Below, piece by piece: positions 52,448-61,354 of a DNA stretch of 64,000 nt (position 1 is the first letter of the stretch; the number at the start of each line of letters is the position of its first letter). The DNA is taken from positions 248,001 to 312,000 of the forward strand of contig JACQWY010000022.1 of the NCBI GenBank assembly GCA_016209015.1. Direction: 5' to 3'. The translations under genes were made by a program, and so were the position numbers. The stretch is from Gammaproteobacteria bacterium (GTDB taxonomy: Bacteria > Pseudomonadota > Gammaproteobacteria > Ga0077536). The notes below the pieces were generated by a model that was not told where the DNA came from, ran no database searches, and worked only from the letters and a program-made list of their open reading frames with translations.

Positions 52448-53305
52448 TCAGCCGTTCAGTTCCACGAGCCCGTTGCCGAGCACCTGCACGCCGCGATCGA
52501 GCGAGCTCGCCGTGAAGTACGCGCGCAGGCCCTCCCGCCAGATCTCCGTGCGCAGCGTCTCGCCGGGCAGGAAGGGTGCGGAGAAGCGCACGCGCATGGA
52601 CTTCATGCGCCGCGACTCGTAATTGCAGCAGGTCTTGAGGATCGCGTGCTGGGCGATGCCCATCGTGCAGCGGCCGTGCAGGATCGGCCGTTCGAAGCCC
52701 GCGAACTTCGCGACCTCCGGGTCCGCGTGCAGCGGATTGAAATCGCCGCACAGACGATAGATCAGCGCCTGCTGCGGCAGCGTCGGAATGTCGCACACGA
52801 GGTCCGGCTTGCGGTTCGGCACTTCGACCGGATCCGGGCGCGGCCCGGTCGGGCCGCCGAAGCCGCCGTCGCCGCGCGCGAGCGTCGTCGAGTACACGGT
52901 CGCGATCTTGATGCCGTCGGCCTCGCTGATGACGTCCTTCCTGATGTAGAAGAACGCGCCCTTGTCCGGGCCGCGATCGACGATGTTGTCGACGACGGTC
53001 ACGCCGCGGATCGTGCCTGCCGGCGGCATGGGATGATGGATGACGAAGTGCTCCTCGGCATGCAGGCATTTCTGCCACTGCACCTGGTACTGCGGATCCT
53101 TCAGCCAGAAGCCGGGATAGCCGAGCACCATGCTCAGGCCCGGCAGCGTCTCGATGCCGTCCTCGTAGACGTAGCGGAGCTGCTGCTTGTCGCACGGGTC
53201 GGCGCCGAAGCCGAGCGAGAGCGCATAGAGAATCGAGTCCTCGGTGCGGTAGGTGACTTCGCGGGTATCGACGGTCTTGCCGACGATGAGCTTGTAATCG
53301 ATCAT
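52448..53305 (-). CDS. MaoC-type (R)-specific enoyl-CoA hydratase 2
   Basis: Double-hotdog hydratase of 285 aa. The active hydratase-2 motif sits in the C-terminal half: RLCGDFNPLHADPEVAKFAG followed by FERPILHGRCTMGIA. The N-terminal half has lost the motif, as is usual. The sequence follows the C-terminal part of HSD17B4 (peroxisomal multifunctional enzyme 2) and the trihydroxycholestenoyl-CoA hydratases (LRYVYEDGIETLPGLSMVLG). With the SDR at 55040 it would rebuild the two activities of that enzyme. The next genes lie 9 and 11 bases away. Confidence 0.9.
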   Translation of the reverse strand: MIDYKLIVGKTVDTREVTYRTEDSILYALSLGFGADPCDKQQLRYVYEDGIETLPGLSMVLGYPGFWLKDPQYQVQWQKCLHAEEHFVIHHPMPPAGTIRGVTVVDNIVDRGPDKGAFFYIRKDVISEADGIKIATVYSTTLARGDGGFGGPTGPRPDPVEVPNRKPDLVCDIPTLPQQALIYRLCGDFNPLHADPEVAKFAGFERPILHGRCTMGIAQHAILKTCCNYESRRMKSMRVRFSAPFLPGETLRTEIWREGLRAYFTASSLDRGVQVLGNGLVELNG

Positions 53306-53314
53306 CCGTGCTCC

Positions 53315-55000
53315 TCAGGTTTCGGGGGTGGACGCGTTGAGTATGAGATCGCGGGCGACGACCTTGAGCGCGAGCGTCTCCTCCGCGCCCTCGAAAATCG
53401 ACAGCACGCGGGCATCGACGAAGTAACGGCTCACCGCCGTCTCCTCGGAGTAGCCCATGCCGCCGTGGATCTGCAGCGCTTCGCGCGTGAGCGTCTCGGT
53501 GGCGCGGCAGGCGTAGAGCTTCACGAGGCTCGCTTCCATCTGGCCGCGGCCCTGGTCCATGAGCCGCGCGACGTTGTACGTCATCTCCTGGCAGGCGCGC
53601 ACGGTCGCGCCGAGCAGCGCGAGCTTCGCGAGCGTCAACTGGTATTCCGACAGCGGCTTGCCGAACACGCTGCGCTCCGTCGCGTAGCGGAGCGCCGCGC
53701 CGTAGGCCGCACGCATCACGCCGCAGGCGCGCGCCGCGGTCTGGATGCGCCCGCCGGCGAAACCCGCCATGGTCAGATAGAAGCCCTTGCCCTCGGCCTC
53801 GGGACCGCCGACGAGGTTCTCGGCCGGCACGAACACGTCGTCGAAGAACAGCGTGAAGGAATGCATGCCGCGATAGCCGAGCGTCGGGATCGCCTTGCCG
53901 GAGAGCACGCCGCCGCCGTCCTGCCCGAATTCGAAAGCGTGACCGTCGAACGCCGGCTTCTCGAGCAGGAACAGCGACAGCCCGCGATGCGCGGCCTTCG
54001 GATCGGGATTCGTGCGCGCGAGGACGAGCAGCAGCTCGGCGCGGCCGCCGAAGGTGCACCAGGTCTTCGCGCCGTTGAGCAACCAGCCGCCCTCGGTCGG
54101 CGTCGCTTTCAATTTCACGGCCGCGACGTCGGAGCCGGTGTCGGGCTCGGTGACGGCAATGCCGCAGATCGGCCTGCCCTGCGCGATACCCGGCAGCCAG
54201 CGCTCCTTCTGCGGCTCGTAGCCGCCCGCCATGAGCGCGCGGCAGAGGATTTCGGGACGCGTGAGCGGGCTGCCCGCGGCGGCGAGCGAGCCGCGCGAGA
54301 GCTCCTCCGTCACGACGACCATGGTCAGGTTGTCGTGGCCGGAGGCGGGCGCCGTGCCGCCGTAGGCTTCGGGAATGGCGAGCGCGAAGCAGCCGAGGTC
54401 GACGAGGCCGTCGAGGATCTCGTCCGGGATGAGCAGATCCTCGCGATGGATCTTCTCGGCGAGCGGGGCGACGACCCCTTCGGTGAAGCGTGCGAAGCTC
54501 GACGCCACGATCGCCTTCTCGTCGTCGAGCAGCGAGCGGCCGCACTCGCCCGATTCCACGATCGCACGGCCGACTTCCTCGAGCCGGGCCGGGGCGCCGT
54601 GGCGACGGCAGAAGCCGAGCAGCTCCGGCGCCTCGAACACCGACAGCAGCACCGGCGCGCTCAAGCCGACTTCGTGGCGGATGCGCTCGAAGCGTCCGCG
54701 CAGCTTGATCACCGTGTCGGCGACGAAAGTCAACGCGAGCCCGGTCTCCGGGATCTGGCCGGCGGCGCCGAACGTCGCGAGCGCGTTGTTCGCGTAGTCG
54801 AGCATCGAGCCCATCGCATAGAGCTCGGCGTTGACATAGGCGAGCTCATAGCTCACGCACTGCACGTCGTCGAGGCGTTTCTCGGGCGCGGGCCCGAGAC
54901 TCTGCTTCACGAAGTGCAGCATGTCCTTCAGCAGGGCGGAGATCTCGTTGTGGAGATGTGCGCCGATCGCGAGCTCGATCTCGGGATCGATGACGGACAT
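53315..55000 (-). CDS. Long acyl-CoA dehydrogenase with N-terminal extension
   Basis: Acyl-CoA dehydrogenase of about 561 aa. Residues ~1-150 are an additional helical region seen in some aromatic or dicarboxylic acyl-CoA dehydrogenases; the standard domains follow. Motifs: ICGIAVTEPDTGSDVAAV (~275), NGAKTWCTFGGRAELLLVL, QIHGGMGYSEETAVSRYFVD and IFEGAEETLALKV, whose Glu matches the MCAD-type catalytic base. It is thus independent of the two-subunit enzyme encoded downstream. The ATG at 55000 (MSVIDPEIEL) is preferred over one at 55033. It starts 39 bases after the SDR stop. Confidence 0.9.
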   Translation of the reverse strand: MSVIDPEIELAIGAHLHNEISALLKDMLHFVKQSLGPAPEKRLDDVQCVSYELAYVNAELYAMGSMLDYANNALATFGAAGQIPETGLALTFVADTVIKLRGRFERIRHEVGLSAPVLLSVFEAPELLGFCRRHGAPARLEEVGRAIVESGECGRSLLDDEKAIVASSFARFTEGVVAPLAEKIHREDLLIPDEILDGLVDLGCFALAIPEAYGGTAPASGHDNLTMVVVTEELSRGSLAAAGSPLTRPEILCRALMAGGYEPQKERWLPGIAQGRPICGIAVTEPDTGSDVAAVKLKATPTEGGWLLNGAKTWCTFGGRAELLLVLARTNPDPKAAHRGLSLFLLEKPAFDGHAFEFGQDGGGVLSGKAIPTLGYRGMHSFTLFFDDVFVPAENLVGGPEAEGKGFYLTMAGFAGGRIQTAARACGVMRAAYGAALRYATERSVFGKPLSEYQLTLAKLALLGATVRACQEMTYNVARLMDQGRGQMEASLVKLYACRATETLTREALQIHGGMGYSEETAVSRYFVDARVLSIFEGAEETLALKVVARDLILNASTPET

Positions 55001-55039
55001 GGTGCTTTCCTCAGGCTGTGACGCGGCGCGCACGCGGGA

Positions 55040-55951
55040 TCACACGGGATCCCAGCACCAGACGTCGGGCGAACGTTCCAGGCCCATGAAGTTCTGCTTC
55101 AACGCCGGGATGCAGTGCGCGGCGATCGACGCGGCGGTCCAGCCCTCGGCGCGGTGCATGGAGCGCACGGGCCGCGGCTGGTTCATCAGGAAGATTTCGT
55201 TGAAGCGCACGCCGAAGACCTGGGCGTTCACTTCGGCCGCGGCGTCCGAGAGGAGATACACGGCCATCGGCGCGATCTTGTCCGGCGTCATGTTCTGCAG
55301 GCGGCGGACGCGCGCGATCTCCGCTTCGTTCCGCGCCGGGATGGTATTCGTCATGCGGGTCCAGGCGAAGGGCGCGATGCAGTTCGAGCGCACGTTGTAG
55401 CGGCCCATGTCGAGGGCGATGCTCTTCGAGAGCGCGCAGATGCCGAGCTTCGCGGCGGAATAATTCGCCTGGCCGAAATTGCCGACGAGGCCGGAGGCCG
55501 AGGTCATGTGGACGTAGGCGCCGGTCTCGCGTTCGCGGAAGTGATCGGCGGCGGCGCGGCTGACGTTGAAGCTGCCGTTCAGGTGCACGTCGATGACGGA
55601 ATGCCAGTCGTCCTCGGTCATCTTGTGGAAGATGCGATCGCGGAGGATCCCGGCGTTGTTGACGACGCCGTCGAGCTGGCCGAACGTCGCGATCGCCTGC
55701 TCGACCATCGCGAGCGCGTCGGCGTATTTCGCGACGTTGCCGTGGTTCGGGCTCGCACGGCCCCCTGCGGCGCGGATCTCCTCGACGACCTGTTCGGCGG
55801 GCGAGCCCTCGGGGCCCGTGCCGTCCGTGCTCACGCCGAAATCGTTGACGACGACGGCGGCGCCCTCGGCCGCGCAGGCGAGCGAGAACTCGCGACCGAT
55901 CCCGCGGCCCGCGCCGGTGATGATGACGACTTTGTCTTCCAGCATGCTCAT
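55040..55951 (-). CDS. SDR 3-hydroxyacyl-CoA dehydrogenase, HSD17B4-like
   Basis: Short-chain dehydrogenase of 303 aa, first gene of the minus-strand operon. It has IITGAGRGIGREFSLACA (NAD-binding TGxxxGIG), VVVNDFGVSTDGTGPEGSPA (the insertion typical of the HSD17B4 dehydrogenase domain), NNAGILRDRIF, the catalytic Ser in TSASGLVG and YSAAK (Tyr and Lys). The C-terminal ~60 residues extend beyond common SDRs (SIAAHCIPALKQNFMGL). Together with the MaoC protein it would hydrate and oxidise an (R)-3-hydroxyacyl-CoA. The ATG at 55951 fits; the frame upstream to 56182 is unsupported. Confidence 0.92.
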   Translation of the reverse strand: MSMLEDKVVIITGAGRGIGREFSLACAAEGAAVVVNDFGVSTDGTGPEGSPAEQVVEEIRAAGGRASPNHGNVAKYADALAMVEQAIATFGQLDGVVNNAGILRDRIFHKMTEDDWHSVIDVHLNGSFNVSRAAADHFRERETGAYVHMTSASGLVGNFGQANYSAAKLGICALSKSIALDMGRYNVRSNCIAPFAWTRMTNTIPARNEAEIARVRRLQNMTPDKIAPMAVYLLSDAAAEVNAQVFGVRFNEIFLMNQPRPVRSMHRAEGWTAASIAAHCIPALKQNFMGLERSPDVWCWDPV

Positions 55952-56376
55952 GGCGTGTTTCCCTGCTTGGGTGACGGACGTCCGTCCGCGCGCCGGCGCG
56001 GCGGTCCACGCGGGCCATGACCGTGGAGCGATGCTCGATCGGGCGTGCATGCCGCGATCCTGGCAGCGCTCACCCCGCGGTCGAGGCGCCGCTCGCGATG
56101 TGTTCAGGGATCTGCGGGAAGGCCGGCGCCGGCGTGGCGCGGCGGGGGGTGTGCCCGGTGCCGCGCCGCGTCGTGCGCGCATCTGTCGCGCGAGATCCGC
56201 GAGCCGGGCGTGGGGTCCAGCGGCCCAGGTGAACGCCCGAATGTTACTTCAGAACCGGACCCCGGGGAATATCGTACGCCGGCGCCGATTTACCTGATGC
56301 AGCACCGGAATCCGGCGCCGTGCGCGGCCGTTCGCGCGGGCATGACGACGCTCCCGCCGACTCAGTACAATGCGCC
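55952..56376. promoter_or_regulatory. 425-base divergent control region between the acyl-CoA and F420 operons
   Basis: No supported gene. Next to cofE there is a candidate sigma-70 promoter: TGACGA (56343-56348), 17 bases, TACAAT (56366-56371), which would start transcription at or next to the cofE ATG (leaderless mRNA). I see no clear promoter for the leftward SDR operon and no TetR-type dyad that I would defend. Confidence 0.4.
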
Positions 56377-57147
56377 ATGATCCCGACCCACACGCTTTCA
56401 TTCGCCGTGCTCTCCGGCATTCCGCTCGTGAAGGCCGGCGACGATCTCCCGGCGCTCCTGCTCGACGCGCTCGCACGGCTGCCGGCGCCGCCCGCCGACG
56501 GCGACGTGCTCGTCGTCGCCCAGAAGATCGTCTCGAAAGCCGAGGGCCGGCTCATCCGCCTCGCTACGGTGACGGCGTCCGACGAGGCGCGCGCGCTCGC
56601 CGCCGAGACCGACAAGGATCCGCGGCTCGTGCAGCTCATCCTCGACGAATCCGAGTCCGTGATGCGCAAGAAGCCGGGCGTGCTCATCATGCGCCATCGC
56701 CTCGGCTTCGTCGGCGCGCACGCCGGCATCGATCAGTCGAACGTCGAGCACGAGGGCGGCGAATGTGCGCTCCTGCTGCCGGTCGATCCGGACGCCTCGG
56801 CGCGGCGTCTGCACGAGGCGCTGAAAGCCGCGACCGGCAGACACGTCGCGGTAATCATCGCCGACAGCATGAACCGCGCCTGGCGCCTCGGCACGATCGG
56901 CGGGGCGATCGGCTGCGCGGGACTGAAGGTGCTCGACGACCTGCGCGGCAGCCCGGACATGTTCGGCCGCGAGCTGAAGGTCACGCTCATCAATCGTGCC
57001 GACTCGCTCGCCGCGACGGCGACGCTGCTAATGGGCGAGAGCATCGAACGCACGCCCGCCGTGCTCGTCCACGGCCTGCCCGTCGAAGTGACGGGCGAGA
57101 CGGCGCAGCACATCATCCGGCCGCCCGCCGAGGACATGTTCAAGTGA
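56377..57147 (+). CDS. cofE: Coenzyme F420-0:L-glutamate ligase
   Basis: GTP-dependent ligase of 256 aa that adds glutamate to F420-0. Family motifs: LSGIPLVKAGDDLPALLLDAL at the start (as SGIPLVKAGDDL), DVLVVAQKIVSKAEGR, RHRLGFVGAHAGIDQSNVE, VAVIIADSMNRAWRLGTIGG and AIGCAGLKVLDDLRG. It is the single-domain form, not the FbiB fusion with a nitroreductase-like domain of mycobacteria. The ATG at 56377 matches the family start. No ribosome site is seen and a TACAAT box lies six bases before it, so the message may be leaderless. First gene of cofE-cofD-cofC-cofGH; overlaps cofD by GTGA. Confidence 0.95.
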   Translation: MIPTHTLSFAVLSGIPLVKAGDDLPALLLDALARLPAPPADGDVLVVAQKIVSKAEGRLIRLATVTASDEARALAAETDKDPRLVQLILDESESVMRKKPGVLIMRHRLGFVGAHAGIDQSNVEHEGGECALLLPVDPDASARRLHEALKAATGRHVAVIIADSMNRAWRLGTIGGAIGCAGLKVLDDLRGSPDMFGRELKVTLINRADSLAATATLLMGESIERTPAVLVHGLPVEVTGETAQHIIRPPAEDMFK

Positions 57148-58103
57148 GCGTACGCCGGTATCTCGCGCTGACCGGCGGCGTCGGCGGCGCGAAGCTCGGT
57201 CTCGGTCTCGCGCAGCGTCTCGGACCCGGCGAGCTCGCGTTCCTCGTCAACACCGGCGACGACTTCGAGCATCTCGGCCTGCACGTCTCGCCGGATCTCG
57301 ACACGCTCATGTACACCTTGTCGGGCCTCTCGAACCCCGAGACGGGCTGGGGGCGCGCGGGCGAGAGCTGGCAGTTCATCGAGAGCTTCACGGCGCTCGG
57401 CGGCGAGGGCTGGTTCAATCTCGGCGATCGCGATCTCGCGATCCACGTGCGGCGCACGCAGCGGTTGCGCGAGGGTGCATCCCTGAGCGTCGTGACGCGC
57501 GAACTGAACGCCGCGCTCGGCGTCACGCATCCGATCTTCCCGATGAGCGACGCGCCCGTGCCGACGCGCGTGCTGACGGCGGACGGTCCGCTCATGTTCC
57601 AGCACTATTTCGTGCGCGAGCGCTGCGCGCCGGCGGTGACGGGCTTCGAATTCCACGGCGCCGCCGCGGCACGGCTCGTCCCCGCGGCGGCGGACTGGCT
57701 CGCGGACCCGGCGCTGGCGGGCATCGTCCTGTGTCCCTCGAATCCCTACGTGAGCGTCGACCCCGTGCTCGCCGTGCCCGGCGTGCGGGCAGCGCTCGCC
57801 GCGACGCGCGCGCCGGTCGTCGCCGTCTCGCCGATCGTCGCGGGCCTCGCGATCAAGGGACCGACCGCGAAAATGATGGCCGAGCTCGGCGTGCCGAACA
57901 CGGCCGTTGCTGTTGCGGCGCATTACCGCGAACTGCTCGACGGCTTCATCGTCGACGACAGCGACGCGCACCTCGCGGCCGAGATCGAAGCGCTCGGGAT
58001 CGCGACTATCGCGGCCCCGACCGTCATGGTAACGTTAGCCGACCGTACCCGGCTCGCCGACATCGCCATCCGATTCATCCAGGACCTCGAGAGCTCCCGA
58101 TAA
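57144..58103 (+). CDS. cofD: 2-phospho-L-lactate (or analogue) transferase CofD
   Basis: Transferase of 319 aa that joins the activated phospho-acid from CofC to the deazaflavin Fo, giving F420-0 or its dehydro- or 3PG-form. The N-terminal motif is ALTGGVGGAKLGLGLAQRL, then LAFLVNTGDDFEHLGLHVSP and DLDTLMYTLSG, with LCPSNPYVSVDPVLAVPG and VAVSPIVAGLAIKGPTAKMM in the second half. All are standard CofD/FbiA segments. The GTG start overlaps the cofE stop, and cofC follows after three bases. Confidence 0.96.
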   Translation: MSVRRYLALTGGVGGAKLGLGLAQRLGPGELAFLVNTGDDFEHLGLHVSPDLDTLMYTLSGLSNPETGWGRAGESWQFIESFTALGGEGWFNLGDRDLAIHVRRTQRLREGASLSVVTRELNAALGVTHPIFPMSDAPVPTRVLTADGPLMFQHYFVRERCAPAVTGFEFHGAAAARLVPAAADWLADPALAGIVLCPSNPYVSVDPVLAVPGVRAALAATRAPVVAVSPIVAGLAIKGPTAKMMAELGVPNTAVAVAAHYRELLDGFIVDDSDAHLAAEIEALGIATIAAPTVMVTLADRTRLADIAIRFIQDLESSR

Positions 58104-58106
58104 GCC

Positions 58107-58787
58107 ATGCGGATCATCGTTCCCGTCAAGTCGTTCGACATGGCGAAGCGCCGGCTCGCTTCGGTGCTCAGCGAGGCCGAGCGCCGCGAGCTCGCGCGCA
58201 TCATGCTCATCGATCTGCTCGGCATGCTCGGCCAGGTCGCGAACGCCGCGGGCGTGCTCGTGATCTCGCGCGAGCCGGCGGCCGAGGCGCTCGCCGCGGC
58301 CCACGGCGCCGAGTTCATCCCGGAGCAGGGGCAGGGGCTCTGCGCGGCGGTCATGCAGGGCGCGCAATACGTCGCCGCGCGCGGTGAACCGTCCATGCTC
58401 ATGATTCCGAGCGACGTGCCGCTCGCGAGCGCCGCGGAAATCGATCGCCTGATCCTGAGTCATCCGGCGGCACCCGCCGTATCGATCGTCTCGGATCTCG
58501 AAGGTGTGGGCACGAACGCGATCGCCTGTTCGCCGCCCGACTTCATGCCTTTCCTGTTCGGCGCGCGCAGCTTCGCGGCGCACTGCCAGCAGGCCGAAGC
58601 GCGCGGTGCGCGCGTCAATACCCTGAGGCTCTCGGGGTTGTCACTCGACATCGATACGCCGGAAGATTTACGCCGGCTCCTGACCTATGAAACGGAAACT
58701 GAAACGCTGGCGTTCCTCTGCGACCACGCGGTGGCTCCCCGTCTGGTGCCCCGCCATAGCGTCCAGCGCGTCAACGCCACTCACTGA
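58107..58787 (+). CDS. cofC: Phospho-acid guanylyltransferase CofC
   Basis: Nucleotidyltransferase of 226 aa that links GMP to 2-phospholactate, phosphoenolpyruvate or 3-phosphoglycerate to supply CofD. Motifs: IIVPVKSFDMAKRRLASVLS (nucleotide-binding loop), LMIPSDVPLASAAEIDRLI (metal site Asp), GVGTNAIACSPPDFMPFLFG and LSLDIDTPEDLRRLL. Which phospho-acid is used differs between lineages (3-phosphoglycerate in a known betaproteobacterial symbiont) and cannot be decided from sequence by eye. The last ~25 residues are unusual and run up to the cofGH gene. Confidence 0.93.
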   Translation: MRIIVPVKSFDMAKRRLASVLSEAERRELARIMLIDLLGMLGQVANAAGVLVISREPAAEALAAAHGAEFIPEQGQGLCAAVMQGAQYVAARGEPSMLMIPSDVPLASAAEIDRLILSHPAAPAVSIVSDLEGVGTNAIACSPPDFMPFLFGARSFAAHCQQAEARGARVNTLRLSGLSLDIDTPEDLRRLLTYETETETLAFLCDHAVAPRLVPRHSVQRVNATH

Positions 58788-58803
58788 GCGGGTCTCCACC
58801 GAC

Positions 58804-61254
58804 ATGACGAACGCCATTATCGAAGGCGCGGCGCAGGGCCGGCCGCCGAGCGACGCCGAAGCCCGGGCGCTGGCCGACGCGACCGATCTGCCGCTCTTGA
58901 TGGAGGCCGCGGCGCGGCTGCGCGACACGGGCTATCGCAACGTCATCACGTTCTCGAAGAAAGTCTTCATCCCGCTCACGCAGCTCTGTCGCGACGTCTG
59001 CCACTACTGCACGTTCGCGAAGGCGCCGAAGCGCCTCGAGAAGCCCTATCTCACGCTCGACGAGGTCGTCGACATTGCCGCCCGGGGCGCACGCCTCGGT
59101 TGCAAGGAGGCCCTGTTCACGCTCGGCGAGAAACCGGAGCTCCGCTATGCGACGGCGCGCGACGCGCTCGCCGCGATGGGCTACGGCTCGACGACGGATT
59201 ATCTGCAGGCGGCTGCCGCCGCGGTGTTCGAGAAGACCGGTCTCCTGCCGCATCTCAATCCGGGCACGCTGACGGACGTCGAATTCGTGAACCTGCGCGC
59301 CGTCGCGCCGAGCATGGGCCTCATGCTCGAATCCGCTTCCGAACGCCTGACCCGGGCCGGCATGCCGCACCACGGCTCCCCCGACAAGACACCGGCCGCG
59401 CGCCTCGAGGCGATCGCCGCCGCCGGCCGCGCCCGCGTGCCGTTCACGACCGGGATTCTGATCGGCATCGGCGAGACGCGGCTGGAGCGCATCGAGGCGC
59501 TGCTCGCGATCCGCGCGCTGCACGCGAAGTTCGGTCACATCCAGGAAATCATCGTCCAGAACTTCCGCGCCAAGCCCGGCACGAAGATGGTCGACGCGCC
59601 CGAGCCCGCGCTCGAGGAGATGCTGTGGACGCTCGCCGTCGCGCGGCTCGTCTTCGGCGCCGAGATGAGCGTGCAGGCGCCGCCGAACCTGAGCCCGGGC
59701 GCGCTGCCGCAACTCGTCGCGGCCGGCATCAACGACTGGGGCGGCGTCTCGCCGCTGACGCCGGACTACGTCAATCCCGAGGCGCCGTGGCCGCATCTCG
59801 TCGAGCTCGAGCAGGACACGGCCGCGGCCGGCAAGCTGCTCATCGAGCGCCTGACGGTCTATCCGGAATACGCACTCGCCGGCGAGCGCTGGATCGACGA
59901 GAAATTCCGCACGCCCGTGCTCAAGCACATCGACGGCGAAGGACTCGTGCGCATGGACGGCTGGGCGCCCGGCGATCCCGTCGAGCCCGCGGCCCGCGAT
60001 CTGGAGCTCATCACGAAGAAGCCCGCCCGGGTCTCGCGCGACGTCGCGGCGATCCTCGAGCGCGCGACGCGCGGCGACGCGCTCGACGAAGCCGAGGTCG
60101 TGCGGCTCTTCCAGGCGCGCGGCGAGGATTTCTCGGCGGTCTGTCAGGCCGCGGACGCGGTGCGGCGCGAGGTCAACGGCAACGCCGTGACGTTCTGCGT
60201 CAACCGCAACATCAACTACACGAACATCTGTTACTTCAAGTGCCAGTTCTGCGCGTTCTCGAAGGGCAAGCTCTCCGAGAACCTGCGCGGCCAGCCCTAC
60301 GATCTCGAGCTGCCGGAAATCCAGCGCCGCGTGCTCGAGGCCTGGGAGCGGGGCGGCACGGAAGTCTGCATGCAGGGCGGCATCCATCCGCAGTACACGG
60401 GCGAGACCTATTTCGAGATCGTGCGCGCGGTGAAGGAAGCCGTGCCCGACATGCACGTCCACGCGTTCTCGCCGCTCGAAGTGTGGCAGGGTGCGATGAC
60501 GATCGACCAGCCGCTCGAGGATTATCTCCGCCGGCTCCGCGCCGCGGGGCTCGGCACGCTGCCCGGCACGGCCGCGGAAGTGCTCGACGACGAAGTGCGG
60601 AAGATCCTCTGCCCGGACAAGATCAACACCGCGCAGTGGTTCGAGGTCATGCGCACCGCGCACAAGGTGGGATTGCGCAGCACCTCGACGATCATGTACG
60701 GCCACGTCGACCGCTATCACCACTGGGCACGCCACATCCTGCGCCTGCGCGAATTGCAGCGCGAGACGGGCGGCTTCACGGAATTCGTGCCGCTGCCCTT
60801 CGTGCACATGGAAGCGCCGCTGTATCTCAAGGGCCGCGCCCGCAAGGGGCCGACGTTCCGCGAAGCGGTGCTCATGCACGCCGTGGCGCGTCTCGCGCTC
60901 CACCCGTATTACGCGAACATCCAGGCCTCGTGGGTGAAGATGGGCCACGCGGGCGTCATCGCCTGTCTCAACGCCGGCGCGAACGATCTCGGCGGCACGC
61001 TCATGAACGAGAGCATCACGCGCGCCGCCGGCGCCGCCCACGGTCAGGAGACGAATCCCGACGAGATGCAGGCCATGATCCGCGACGCCGGCCGCGAACC
61101 GCGCCAGCGCACGACGGAATATGGCGAAGTTCCCGAGGAGCGCATCGAAGCGGCGCGCCACGCGCCGGAGCTGACGGAGATCGTGAACACGCCCGCATTG
61201 AAGTTCGAACGCAATGCGAAGCGGGTGTTGGTGCGGCCTGGGCTCGAGGCGTAG
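58804..61254 (+). CDS. fbiC: Fused Fo synthase CofGH (FbiC type)
   Basis: Bifunctional radical-SAM enzyme of about 816 aa that makes the deazaflavin Fo from tyrosine and 5-amino-6-ribitylaminouracil. The CofG half has its iron-sulphur motif CRDVCHYC at ~62-69; the CofH half has CYFKCQFC at ~476-483. Both are C-x3-C-x2-C. Other markers are FTTGILIGIGETRLER, PNLSPGALPQLVAAGINDWG and GHVDRYHHWARHI. Fusion is normal in actinobacteria, while archaea and cyanobacteria have two genes. ATG 58804 is used; a start at 58687 would overlap cofC and adds no homology. The stop codon abuts a hairpin repeat. Confidence 0.96.
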   Translation: MTNAIIEGAAQGRPPSDAEARALADATDLPLLMEAAARLRDTGYRNVITFSKKVFIPLTQLCRDVCHYCTFAKAPKRLEKPYLTLDEVVDIAARGARLGCKEALFTLGEKPELRYATARDALAAMGYGSTTDYLQAAAAAVFEKTGLLPHLNPGTLTDVEFVNLRAVAPSMGLMLESASERLTRAGMPHHGSPDKTPAARLEAIAAAGRARVPFTTGILIGIGETRLERIEALLAIRALHAKFGHIQEIIVQNFRAKPGTKMVDAPEPALEEMLWTLAVARLVFGAEMSVQAPPNLSPGALPQLVAAGINDWGGVSPLTPDYVNPEAPWPHLVELEQDTAAAGKLLIERLTVYPEYALAGERWIDEKFRTPVLKHIDGEGLVRMDGWAPGDPVEPAARDLELITKKPARVSRDVAAILERATRGDALDEAEVVRLFQARGEDFSAVCQAADAVRREVNGNAVTFCVNRNINYTNICYFKCQFCAFSKGKLSENLRGQPYDLELPEIQRRVLEAWERGGTEVCMQGGIHPQYTGETYFEIVRAVKEAVPDMHVHAFSPLEVWQGAMTIDQPLEDYLRRLRAAGLGTLPGTAAEVLDDEVRKILCPDKINTAQWFEVMRTAHKVGLRSTSTIMYGHVDRYHHWARHILRLRELQRETGGFTEFVPLPFVHMEAPLYLKGRARKGPTFREAVLMHAVARLALHPYYANIQASWVKMGHAGVIACLNAGANDLGGTLMNESITRAAGAAHGQETNPDEMQAMIRDAGREPRQRTTEYGEVPEERIEAARHAPELTEIVNTPALKFERNAKRVLVRPGLEA

Positions 61255-61264
61255 GTCCGAATAG

Positions 61265-61290
61265 GTCCGATTAGCGCAGCGTAATCGGAC
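61265..61290 (+). repeat. GTCCGATTA hairpin repeat after cofGH
   Basis: GTCCGATTA - GCGCAGCG - TAATCGGAC, ten bases beyond the cofGH stop, with a partial extra copy of the left half in between. Same family as 11983 and 62849. A hairpin at the end of the F420 message could stabilise it or aid termination. Confidence 0.8.
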
Positions 61291-61354
61291 GCTCGCGAAT
61301 CCGCTTGCCGTGAAAGAGATGCTGGCGATCGCATTGCGACGCCACAGCGATGTC

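Noticed and set aside
58687-58803. Earlier start for the Fo synthase
   Set aside because: The 39 added residues overlap cofC, have no similarity and are composed like a shifted-frame reading.
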